Shown here: positions 40,743-50,026 of the stretch, piece after piece
How positions within the stretch are numbered: the stretch's first letter is position 1
Layout: each line of letters begins with the position of its first letter
DNA from: Euonymus europaeus
Lineage: Eukaryota; Streptophyta; Magnoliopsida; Celastrales; Celastraceae
NCBI GenBank assembly: GCA_963580455.1
Contig: OY756970.1
Coordinates: forward strand, 9,672,001-9,736,000
Direction: 5' to 3'
Length of the DNA: 64,000 nucleotides
Made by a program: the position numbers and the translations under genes
The notes under the pieces: generated by a model
The model's input: the letters and a program-made list of their open reading frames with translations, nothing else
What the model was told of the DNA's origin: nothing
Database searches by the model: none

Positions 40743-43432
40743 TAAGCTTCCTGGATTATTTCAATGCGAAAACACCAACTTTAAAAAATAAATGGACAAA
40801 AACGTTAAAAGATCCTCCATAGAGATAGTTGAGGAACTTCGAATCATCAAAGTTGAGCGGTATATACTTTTTATTGTTCTTTTCAGTCAAAATTTACGAG
40901 TATATGCTTCCTGGTTTATTTTGATACCAAAACCGCAACTATCAATGACAAATGGACAAAACCGTTAAAAGCTACTTCATAGTGAGAGTTGAGCAATTCT
41001 GGACCATCAAAATTGCTCGGTGTACACTTTTTATTGTTCTTTTATGTCAAATTTTACGAGTATAAGCTTCCTAGATTATTTCGATGCCAAAACACCAACT
41101 TTCTTATGACAAATAGACAAAACCGTTTATAGCTCCTCCATAGAGTCAGTTGAGCAACTTCGAACTATCAAAGTTGCTCGGTGTACACTTTTTATTGTTC
41201 TTCTATGTCAAATTTTACGAGTATAAGCTTCCTAGATTATTTCGATGCTAAAACACCAACTTTCTTATGACAAATAGACAAAACCGTTTATAGCTTCTCC
41301 GTAGAGTGAGTTGAGCAACTTCGAACTATCAAAGTTGCTCGGTGTACACTTTTTATTTTTCTTTTCTGTCAAATTTTACGAGTATATGCTTCCTGGATTA
41401 TTTGGATGCCAAAACGCCAACTATCAGTGACAAATGGACAAAACCGTTAAAAGCTACTTCATAGTGAGAGTTGAGCAATTCTGAACAATCAAAGTTACTC
41501 GGTGTACACTTTTTATTGTTCTTCTATGTTAAATTTTACGAGTATAAGCTTCCTAGATTATTTCGATGTCAAAACAACAACGTTTTAATAACAAATAGAC
41601 AAAACCGTTTCTAGCTCCTCCATAGAGTGAAATGAGCAACTTCGGACTATCAAAGTTGCTCGGTGTACCCTTTTTATTGTTCTTCTATGTCAAATTTTAC
41701 GAGTATAAGCTTCCTAGATTATTTCGATGCCAAAACCCCAACTTTCTATGACAAATGGGCAAAACCGTTTAAAGCTCCTCCATAGAGTGAGTTGAGCAAC
41801 TTCGGACTATCAAAGTTGCTCGGTGTACAGTTTTGTTCTCCTATGTCAAATTTTATGAGTATAAGCTTCCTAGATTATTTCGATGCGAAAACACCAACTT
41901 TATAAGACAAATGGACAAAAACGTTAAAAGATCCTCCATAGATATAGTTGAGGAACTTCGAATCGTCAAAGTTGCTCGGTGTACACTTTTTATTGTTCTT
42001 TTCTGTCAAATTTTACGAGTATATGCTTCCTGGATTATTTTGATGCCAAAACCCCAACTATCAATGACAAATGGACAAAACCGTTAAAAGCTACTTCATA
42101 GTGAGAGTTGAGCAATTCTGGACCATCAAAATTGCTCGGTGTACACTTTTAATTGTTCTTCTATGTCAAATTTTACGAGTATAAGCTTACTAGATTATTT
42201 CGATGCCAAAACACCAACTTTCTTATGACAAATAGACAAAACCGTTTATAGCTCTTCCATAGAGTGAGTTGAGCAACTTCGGACTATCAAAGTTGCACGG
42301 TGTACACTTTTTATTGTTCTTCTATGTCAAATTTTACGAGTATAAGCTTCCTGGATTATTTCAATGCGAAAACACCAACTTTAAAAAATAAATGGACAAA
42401 AACGTTAAAAGATCCTCCATAGAGATAGTTGAGGAACTTCGAATCATCAAAGTTGAGCGGTATATACTTTTTATTGTTCTTTTCAGTCAAAATTTACGAG
42501 TATATTCTTCCTGGTTTATTTTGATACCAAAACCGCAACTATCAATGACAAATGGACAAAACCGTTAAAAGCTACTTCATAGTGAGAGTTGAGCAATTCT
42601 GGACCATCAAAATTGCTCGGTGTACACTTTTTATTGTTCTTTTATGTCAAATTTTACGAGTATAAGCTTCCTAGATTATTTCGATGCCAAAACACCAACT
42701 TTCCTATGACAAATAGACAAAACCGTTTATAGCTCCTCCATAGAGTCAGTTGAGCAACTTCGAACTATCAAAGTTGCTCGGTGTACACTTTTTATTGTTC
42801 TTCTATGTCAAATTTTACGAGTATAAGCTTCCTAGATTATTTCGATGCTAAAACACCAACTTTCTTATGACAAATAGACAAAACCGTTTATAGCTTCTCC
42901 GTAGAGTGAGTTGAGCAACTTCGAACTATCAAAGTTGCTCGGTGTACACTTTTTATTTTTCTTTTCTGTCAAATTTTACGAGTATATGCTTCCTGGATTA
43001 TTTGGATGCCAAAACGCCAACTATCAGTGACAAATGGACAAAACCGTTAAAAGCTACTTCATAGTGAGAGTTGAGCAATTCTTAACAATCAAAGTTACTC
43101 GGTGTACACTTTTTATTGTTCTTCTATGTTAAATTTTACGAGTATAAGCTTCCTAGATTATTTCGATGTCAAAACAACAACGTTTTAATGACAAATCGAC
43201 AAAACCGTTTCTAGCTCCTCCATAGAGTGAAATGAGCAACTTCGGACTATCAAAGTTGCTCGGTGTACCCATTTTATTGTTCTTCTATGTCAAATTTTAC
43301 GAGTATAAGCTTCCTAGATTATTTCGATGCCAAAACCCCAACTTTCTATGACAAATGGGCAAAACCGTTTAAAGCTCCTCCATAGAGTGAGTTGAGCAAC
43401 TTCGGACTATCAAAGTTGCTCGGTGTACACTA
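40233..43432. repeat. two tandem copies of a 1600-bp 10-mer
   Basis: Rare monomers with GAGCGGTATATACTTTTT recur 1600 bp apart (near 40856 and 42456). So do the CTTTTCAGTCAAAATTTACG variants and the TTTTTATTTTTCTTTTC variant. The second copy begins at a chimeric monomer near 41833, where the CAGTTTTGTTCTCC monomer is joined to a different A-class monomer, marking the exchange point. Confidence 0.8.
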
Positions 43433-44139
43433 TTTATTGTTCTTCTATGTCAAATTTTACGAGTACAAGCTTCCTAGATTATTTCGATGCGAAAACACCA
43501 ACTTTATAAGACAAATGGACAAAAACGTTAAAAGATCCTCCATAGAGATAGATGAGGAACTTCGAATAATCAAAGTTGCTCGGTGTACACTTTTTATTGT
43601 TCTTTTCTGTCAAATTTTACGAGTATATGCTTCCTGGATTATTTTGATACCAAAACCCCAACTATCAATGACAAATGGACAAAATCATTAAAAGTTACTT
43701 CATAGTGAGAGTTGAGCAATTCCGGACCATCAAAGTTGCTCGGTGTACAGTTTTTGTTGTTCTCCTATGTCAAATTTTACGAGTATAAGCTTCCTAGATT
43801 ATTTCGATACCAAAACCACAACTTTCCTATGATAAATGGACAGAACCGTTTAAAGCTCCTCCATAGAGTGAGTTGAGCAACTTCGGACTTTCAAAGTTGC
43901 TCGGTGTACACTTTTTATTGTTCTTGTATGTCAAATTTTACGAGTATAAGCTTCCTAGATTATTTCGATGTCAAAACCCCAACTTTCTATGATAAATGGA
44001 GAAAATCATTTAAAGCTCCTCCATAGAGTGAGTTGAGCAACTTCGGACCATCAAAGTTGCTCGGTGTACACTCTTTATTGTTCTTCTATGTCAAATTTTA
44101 CGAGTATAAGCTTCCTAGATTATTTCGGTGCAAAAACAC

Positions 44140-45520
44140 CAACTTTATAAGACAAATGGACAAAAACGTTAAAAGATCCTCCATAGAGATAGTTGAAGAA
44201 CTTCGAATCATCAAAGTTGCTTGGTGTACACTTTTTATTGTTCTTTTCTGTCAAATTTTACGAGTATATGCTTCCTGGATTATTTTGATGCCAAAACCCC
44301 TACTATAAACGACAAATGGACAAAACCGTTAAAAGCTACTTCATAGTGAGAGTTGAGCAATTCTTGACCATCAAAGTTGCTCGGTGTACACTTTTTATTG
44401 TTCTTCTATGTCAAATTTTACGAGTATAAGCTTCCTAGATTATTTCGATGCCAAAACACCAACATTCTTATGAAAAATAGACAAAACCGTTTATAGCTCC
44501 TCCATAGAGTGAGTTGATCAACTTCGAACTATCAAAGTTGCTCGGTGTACACTTTTTATTGTTCTTGTATGTCAAATTTTACGAGTATATGCTTCCTGGA
44601 TTATTTCGATGCCAAAACCCCAACTTTCTATGACAAATGGAGAAAACCGTTTAAAGCTCCTCCATAGAGTGAGTTGAGCAACTTCAGACCATCAAAGTTG
44701 CTCGGTGTACACTCTTTGTTGTTCTTCTATGTCAAATTTTATGAGTATAAGCTTCCTAGATTATTTCGATGCGAAAACACCAACTTTATAAGACAAATGG
44801 ACAAAAACGTTAAAAGATCCTCCATAGAGATAGTTGAAGAACTTCGAATCATCAAAGTTGCTTGGTGTACACTTTTTATTGTTCTTTTCTGTCAAATTTT
44901 ACGAGTATATGCTTCCTGGATTATTTTGATGCCAAAACCCCTACTATAAACGACAAATGGACAAAACCGTTAAAAGCTACTTCATAGTGAGAGTTGAGCA
45001 ATTCTTGACCATCAAAGTTGCTCGGTGTACACTTTTTATTGTTCTTCTATGTCAAATTTTACGAGTATAAGCTTCCTAGATTATTTCGATGCCAAAACAC
45101 CAACATTCTTATGAAAAATAGACAAAACCGTTTATAGCTCCTCCATAGAGTGAGTTGATCAACTTCGAACTATCAAAGTTGCTCGGTGTACACTTTTTAT
45201 TGTTCTTGTATGTCAAATTTTACGAGTATATGCTTCCTGGATTATTTCGATGCCAAAACCCCAACTTTCTATGACAAATGGAGAAAACCGTTTAAAGCTC
45301 CTCCATAGAGTGAGTTGAGCAACTTCAGACCATCAAAGTTGCTCGGTGTACACTTTTTATTGTTCTTGTATGTCAAATTTTACGAGTATATGCTTCCTGG
45401 ATTATTTCGATGCCAAAACCCCAACTTTCTATGACAAATGGAGAAAACCGTTTAAAGCTCCTCCATAGAGTGAGTTGAGCAACTTCAGACCATCAAAGTT
45501 GCTCGGTGTACACTTTTTAT
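44140..45520. repeat. short-unit expansions: 641-bp 4-mer, then a duplicated single monomer
   Basis: The variants GTTGCTTGGTGTAC, CTACTATAAACGAC and GTTGATCAACTTCG each occur twice, 641 bp apart (for example near 44217 and 44858). This shows a duplicated four-monomer block. Directly after it, one monomer with TGTTCTTGTATGTC is repeated at a 160-bp offset (45201 and 45361). The repeat unit becomes shorter toward the retrotransposon insertion. Confidence 0.75.
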
Positions 45521-46346
45521 TGTTCTTTTCTGTCAAATTTTACGAGTATATGCTTCATGAATTATTTTGATGCCAAAACCCCAACTATCAATGACAAATG
45601 GACGAAACCGTTAAAAGTCACTTCATAGTGAGAGTTGAGCAATTCTGGACCATCAAAGTTGCTCGGTGTACACTTTTTATTGTTCTTCTATGTCAAATTT
45701 TACGAGTATAAGCTTCCTAGATTATTTCGATGACAAAACACCAACTTTCTTATGACAAATAGACAAAACCGTTTATAGCTCTTCCATAGAGTGATTTGAG
45801 CAACTTCGGACTATCAAAGTTGCACGGTGTACACTTTTTATTGTTCTTCTATGTCAAATTTTATGAGCATAAGCTTCCTGGATTATTTCGATGCGAAAAC
45901 ACCAACTTTAAAAAATAAATAGACAAAACCGTTTATAGCTCTTCCATAGAGTGATTTGAGCAACTTCGGACTATCAAAGTTGTACGGTGTACACTTTTTA
46001 TTGTTCTTCTATGTCAAATTTTACGAGTATAAGCTTCCAAGATTATTTCGGTGCAAAAACACCAACTTTATAAGACAAATGGACAAAAACGTTAAAAGAT
46101 CCTCCATAGAGATAGTTGAAGAACTTCGAATCATCAAAGTTGCTCGGTGTACAGTTTTTATTGTTCTTTTCTGTCAAATTTTACGAGTATATGCTTCCTG
46201 GATTATTTCGATGTCAAAAACCCAACTTTCTATGACAAATGGACAAAACCGTTGAAAGCTCCTCTATAGAGTGAGTTGAGCAACTTAGGACTATCAAAGT
46301 TGCTCGGTGTACACTTTTTATTGTTCTTCTATATCAAATTTTACGA

Positions 46347-46351
46347 GTATT
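46347..46351. other. left half of the target-site duplication (GTATT)
   Basis: The five bases before the 5' LTR are GTATT, and the five after the 3' LTR are GTATC. The uninterrupted satellite reads GAGTATAAGCTTCC here. Four of five bases match, as expected for a Ty3/gypsy 5-bp target duplication with one later change; a 4-bp duplication is the alternative. Confidence 0.65.
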
Positions 46352-46547
46352 TGTGAAATCCCGACCCAAAAATTTAGTTTTGAGTCGAGTTACGGATGAT
46401 TTGTGAAGTACGACATTATGGAAAAATAGTTTTGAACTTGGTTCGGTAAATGGGTCATAACTTTTGGTGTACATGTCCGTTTTGGGCCCGTAATATATCA
46501 AATCGAAGCTTAGACCGAGCCGGAAAATAAATTTGAGAAAAAACTTG

Positions 46548-46750
46548 GTTCTGTGAATAGTAATCCGTCCGGACGGATAATTGAGCGTCCGGACGGATTT
46601 GCCTAGAATCAAGGCAGTGAGTTCTGTGAACAGTAATCCGTCCGGACGGATAATTGGGCGTCCGGACGGATTTGCCTAGAGGAAGGGCAGTGGGTTACGG
46701 GAACAGTAATCCGTCCGGAAGGCCACTTAGGGCGTCCGGACGGCTGTCGG
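46548..46750 (+). promoter_or_regulatory. three 73-bp tandem repeats with paired CCGTCCGGACGG palindromes (U3)
   Basis: The motif TAATCCGTCCGGACGGA recurs at 46561, 46634 and 46707, exactly 73 bp apart. Each repeat holds two copies of the CCGTCCGGACGG-type palindrome; the third repeat is degenerate (TCCGGAAGG). The block ends about 40 bp before a TATA-like box, so an enhancer-like promoter role is a reasonable inference. No factor can be named. Confidence 0.6.
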
Positions 46751-46788
46751 GAAAATCAGATATTAAGATCAGAATTTGACATTTTCTG

Positions 46789-46795
46789 CATAAAA
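46789..46795 (+). promoter_or_regulatory. candidate TATA-like box in the 5' LTR
   Basis: CATAAAA lies between the palindrome repeats and the GA-rich tract. A CCATAAA motif holds the same relative place in the diverged LTR at 56196-58502. If used, transcription would start near the GA-rich tract, giving a U3 of roughly 450-480 bp. The call rests on position only. Confidence 0.35.
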
Positions 46796-46810
46796 TTCTT
46801 GGAGAAGCCC

Positions 46811-46845
46811 GATAGAGAGAGAAAGAGAGAAGAAGAGAGAGAAAG
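46811..46845 (+). repeat. GA-rich microsatellite in the 5' LTR
   Basis: A purine run of GAGA and GAAG units. The 3' LTR copy is 6 bp longer, which is ordinary microsatellite slippage. An equivalent tract occurs in the related minus-strand LTR (57988-58029 as CT). It probably lies in the transcribed leader. Confidence 0.85.
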
Positions 46846-46933
46846 TGGTTTTAGCAAGAGTTTGGCTTGGGGATTGAAGATTGGTGACCATTGAAGCTTG
46901 GGAGGAAGATTCAAGCTTGATTTTGGAGTTTTG

Positions 46934-48004
46934 GTAAGTTTTCTGTAGTTTTTGGAAATTCTAGGTTTTTCTAGATTTGCTAGATTCTTGAAGAGTTGAG
47001 TGCTATGCTTTAGATATGTTGTTTATAGGTTGATTTTGGATGTTTATGTAGATTGGTTCATGATTTGGAGTTGATTTGAGCTTGGGTTGAGATTGAAGAT
47101 TTTTAGAGGAATTTCTAGAGAGAGAAAGTAAGTGTTTATGATTTTGTTGATTAAATTGTGATTGATATGATAATATGGAATTTTTGGATTAATTATATGA
47201 GTTCGATTTGATGTGAATCGATAGGTTGGGAAACCAAGGGTTAAAACCCTAAATTTGAGAATTTGTGTAGTTGGCTCGGAACGAGGTAGGGGATTTCCAA
47301 CCTTTGTTTCTATCATTCGTTATTGTTGCCTAAATAGCGTTTCGATTCTTCATTGGTCGCCATTATTTGAGTTTCCGCCTTAATTGCTTCTAAGGGGAAA
47401 CGAGCCTTGTGTGGATCATTGTTTGATGTTGAATGTTGCATGACCCGAATTAGTGTTCCGTCATTTACGGACACGTTGTGAGCCTTCGTTCATGCATCAT
47501 GGTAGTTATGTAAAGTATATAGGGTATTCATATATACTTATCGATTCGGCATGACATGTCATAATGCATTAGAGATGCATGGGGGACTCGGGTATGGACT
47601 CGGGAACCTTTAGGTTACTTGAAAGCCACATGGGAGGATGGCAAGGTGAAGGTTGTTATCACCAAGTCACGTGAACCTCATGTGGGGTAACGCACTAGGG
47701 GTAAGGTCAAGAGTGACTTGCCTTGTGGGGTGCGGGCGTGATAGGTTCACGCAACCGGATGATCCTAGGAGTGGTTGGTTGTGGTGAGCTTGCTCCCGTG
47801 CAATATTTCATTGAGTTGCAATGATATTGTGGTTGTTATGCTCCGAAGGGGTTATCCGGGTAAATGTTGATGTGAATTGTTGAGTATACGTTCATGTGGT
47901 AGGAACATATTGATGCATTACTTTCCTTTGGTTCAGCTTATATTGATGTTTCTTCATACCCTACTGAGCTTCTAGCTCACTCCTTTACTTTCTTCCTTCC
48001 ACAG
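46934..48004 (+). other. putative intron inside the 5' LTR leader
   Basis: Donor-like TTG|GTAAGT stands at 46934 and a second AAA|GTAAGT at 47128. A pyrimidine-rich run ending TTCCTTCCACAG|GAGAC closes the interval at 48004. The same arrangement occurs in the diverged LTR (donors at 57910 and 57715, acceptor at 56805, minus strand), although the surrounding sequence has drifted. The interval would be 1071 bp here and 1106 bp there. Removal would bring the gag ATG closer to the cap. No transcript evidence is available. Confidence 0.4.
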
Positions 48005-48493
48005 GAGACACTGGTACAGGTACTGGTGCTGCGGATCGGTGAGCAGGTCGTGTCATGGATGGCCCTGGGTAGAATAGGGTGCTAGAGATATACTCTATGC
48101 ATGTGGGTGTATGTAGTATATCTATGTTGAGAAAACATAACCATTTGGCACAGTGGTGCTTGTATGTGGATGTAGATGTTGATATATGGTTATATTTGAT
48201 GTGTTATAAATCTGCGTGTTGATTTATATGTGATGCCATCAGTTTGTGCATGCTGGTAGTGGATGGCCTGAGGCCTAGGGTCAGGATTGCATGTGGTTGA
48301 GGCCCGAGGCCTATGTTTGCTAGGTTGCTGGTGTGATGTTGTTGTTGCTGCGTTTCTGATGCAGGTGGGCACTCTCCGATATACGGGGAGGTGCCGCCGG
48401 ATTTCCGGTTGATCCCGGATGTTCACACTAGTTACCTAGGAAGGGTGCGGAGAGAGCACCCAGTCGCGTCTCCGGAAACGGGGCGTGACAATT

Positions 48494-48505
48494 TGGTATC
48501 AGAGG
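48494..48505 (+). other. primer binding site (initiator Met tRNA type)
   Basis: TGGTATCAGAGG begins three bases after the 5' LTR. It matches the usual plant initiator-methionine tRNA primer site in 11 of 12 bases, from memory of that site. It primes minus-strand DNA synthesis. Confidence 0.85.
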
Positions 48506-48659
48506 GAGGTTTACGGCTCTTTCTAGGATCTGGGATGTTGGGTCCTAGTTGTAGAGTAGTACATTCCAGGCCATGTCACGACTGCTGCTGATCCGGTATG
48601 TTTTCCTTTCCCCTTAAATCCTCGTTTGAGTAGTGTATTAAATAGTATTATCTGTTGCC

Positions 48660-49997
48660 ATGCAGATGAATACTCGTAGTACTGTGCGATTTGATAGTAC
48701 AGCTGAGGTACCTCGTGGCGAAGGCCAACGAGGGACAGGTAGAGGCCGAGGTAGAGGCCGTGGTAGAAGTGCGGGGCGAGTGGCTAGACGCACACCGAGT
48801 ACTGAGGGTTCAGTTCCGAGAGTGGACCCTGATGTGAGAGATGAGGTGATAGTTCAGGAGGGACTACCGACTGATAATGTAGCCCAGCAAGCACCACCTG
48901 TGGTGCAGGTTGCGCCTGTTACTACAGGGGGGCAACCAGTGACGATGGAGGATATTGCTAGCTTCATGATGAGTATGGCGCAGACACAAGCGCAGACAAT
49001 AGCACAGGCTGTGGCACAAGCGATGGGTGCAACTGGCATCCATACAGAGGGAGTTGTACCAGAGGCTACAACTGAGGTAGCAGCAGTACCTAGAGCTGGG
49101 AGAGGGATGTATGAGGTGGACCAATTGAGGAGGACTACTCCTCCAACCTTTTCTGGAGATGGAACGGGAGTAGGGGCGGAGGAGTGGTTCAATCAGCTGA
49201 GTATGAGGATGGACACTCTTGAGATACCCGATGGGAGACGGGTGAAGTTTGTGTTCTACTACTTGAGTGGTGCGGCCTATGAATGGTGGATGTCTATGGG
49301 TCAGAGATGGAATGAGCTGACTTGGACTTCGTTTGAGCAGCTGTTTATGCAGAAGTTTGTGCCAAGGCCTCTGCAAACGGAGAAGGCCAAGCAGTTCTTG
49401 GATTTTTTGCAAACCCCGGAGATGACGGTGTCTCAGTACACCAAACAATTCGAAGAGTTATACCGGTATAGGAAGGAGTTTGCTCCAACTGATGTGAAGA
49501 AGGCAGTGAGGTACCGAGATGGGTTGCTTCCTAGTCTTGGTAGAATGGTGATGGCCACTAGGGTGGTGTCATATCAGGACACAGTGGAGATGGCTCTCGA
49601 TTTTGAGTTGAGTGAGAAAAGTGAAGCTCAGAGGAAGCGTCCAGTGAGTGAGGGTAGTAGTGGTGGTGGTGGTAGTAGCCACAAGAAACCGAGGATGGAC
49701 TTTCATCAACAGAGAGGGGACCGAGGCAAGGGTCCAAGGCCACAATGGAGCAAGACAGCATGCTTCAAGTGTGGGAAGGAGGGGCACAAGGCAAGTGAGT
49801 GCAGGCTTCCTGGGTTTAAGTGCTTTGGGTGTGGCAAGTTGGGTCACAAAAAGAGTGAATGTCCGGAGGGCAATCAGAGAGCACAACAACAGAGCATACC
49901 GGGAGTACCACCTCCGGCTCTTCCTTCCAATGTTCCCTCAGGAGGAAGGGGCGGGGTGGGACTCGTCAGCCACAGCAGCAGCAGAATGCACTGGTAG
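48660..49997 (+). CDS. Gag polyprotein of the chromovirus (C-terminal end frameshifted)
   Basis: Structural capsid and nucleocapsid protein that packages the element's RNA in cytoplasmic particles. The frame starts at an ATG 169 bp after the LTR and encodes 445 residues; a second ATG follows two codons later. Residues 20-45 form an Arg/Gly-rich stretch, and 100-123 an Ala/Gln-rich helix-like region. Residues 160-320 match the plant retrotransposon Gag domain, including EEWF near 174 and AAYEWW near 205. Two CCHC zinc knuckles follow, at C368-C371-H376-C381 and C388-C391-H396-C401. After a G-rich stretch at 49941-49960 the frame leaves the expected one and stops at 49997. The relatives' Gln-rich continuation is readable in the frame used by pol, so a small indel in that G-rich stretch is the likely cause. 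Single-frame Gag-Pol is usual in this lineage. Confidence 0.92.
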   Translation: MQMNTRSTVRFDSTAEVPRGEGQRGTGRGRGRGRGRSAGRVARRTPSTEGSVPRVDPDVRDEVIVQEGLPTDNVAQQAPPVVQVAPVTTGGQPVTMEDIASFMMSMAQTQAQTIAQAVAQAMGATGIHTEGVVPEATTEVAAVPRAGRGMYEVDQLRRTTPPTFSGDGTGVGAEEWFNQLSMRMDTLEIPDGRRVKFVFYYLSGAAYEWWMSMGQRWNELTWTSFEQLFMQKFVPRPLQTEKAKQFLDFLQTPEMTVSQYTKQFEELYRYRKEFAPTDVKKAVRYRDGLLPSLGRMVMATRVVSYQDTVEMALDFELSEKSEAQRKRPVSEGSSGGGGSSHKKPRMDFHQQRGDRGKGPRPQWSKTACFKCGKEGHKASECRLPGFKCFGCGKLGHKKSECPEGNQRAQQQSIPGVPPPALPSNVPSGGRGGVGLVSHSSSRMHW

Positions 49998-50023
49998 AGG
50001 GACGTGTCTTTGCATTGGGACAT

Positions 50024-50026
50024 TAG
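50024..50026 (+). other. nonsense codon between Gag and protease
   Basis: A TAG interrupts the pol reading frame after a readable Gag-Pol linker and before the protease. Together with the upstream frameshift, it leaves a 29-bp gap between the Gag stop and the open pol frame. Simple programmed frameshifting therefore could not link the two. Confidence 0.75.

Larger units (their letters stand above)
1..46350. repeat. 160-bp satellite array, left domain
   Basis: Head-to-tail tandem array. The landmark CAAAGTTGCTCGGTGTACAC recurs at 170, 330, 490 and onward every 160 bp, with 159-161 bp variants. Three monomer classes are visible. Class A has GATGCGAAAACACCAACTTTATAAGAC and ends AAAAGATCCTCC. 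Class B has CTATCAATGAC and ends AAAAGCTACTTC. Class C has CTTTCTTATGAC and ends ATAGCTCCTCC. A and C mostly carry an AAGCTT (HindIII) site, while B reads ATATGCTTCC and lacks it. A frequent local order is A-B-C-A-B, interspersed with runs of C. The DNA is AT-rich by eye and holds no gene or RNA I can recognise. The length, uniformity and higher-order structure fit a plant centromeric or heterochromatic satellite; which of the two cannot be decided from sequence. Confidence 0.97.
46352..48490 (+). repeat. 5' LTR (2139 bp)
   Basis: Bounded by TG...CA (TGTGAAATCCCGAC to GGGGCGTGACA) and repeated at 53447-55594. From the 5' end it holds about 195 bp of unique sequence, then three 73-bp repeats with paired palindromes, a TATA-like CATAAAA at 46789, a GA-rich tract at 46811-46845, and GTAAGT motifs at 46934 and 47128. 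The long remainder ends with a pyrimidine tract and CAG at 48002-48004. No separate gene is visible; short open frames on either strand are incidental. Confidence 0.95.

Noticed and set aside
148..46255. Dozens of 60-100-residue open frames in the satellite with a shared sequence around FFYVKFYEYKLPRL
   Set aside because: The ones I checked begin at TTG rather than ATG, span two monomers, and recur only because the DNA repeats. The frame changes with each 160-bp unit. There is no sign of a coding gene.
1..46350. CRISPR-like repeat array
   Set aside because: Whole 160-bp monomers repeat with no unique spacers, and the context is plant heterochromatin with a eukaryotic retroelement.
46334..46612. 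Minus-strand 92-residue frame at the start of the LTR (also at 53432-53707)
   Set aside because: It is the reverse strand of LTR U3 sequence with palindromic repeats, present in both LTRs because they are copies. No domain is visible.
48203..48210. TTATAAAT as the main TATA box of the LTR
   Set aside because: It lies only about 280 bp from the LTR end and far downstream of the palindrome repeats and GA tract. It cannot be excluded, but the CATAAAA at 46789 has matching context in the second LTR family.
48854..49448. Long minus-strand open frames (112 and 194 residues) across gag
   Set aside because: They lie antisense to a Gag frame with clear domains and zinc knuckles, and have low-complexity His/Leu-rich translations. 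They are shadows.
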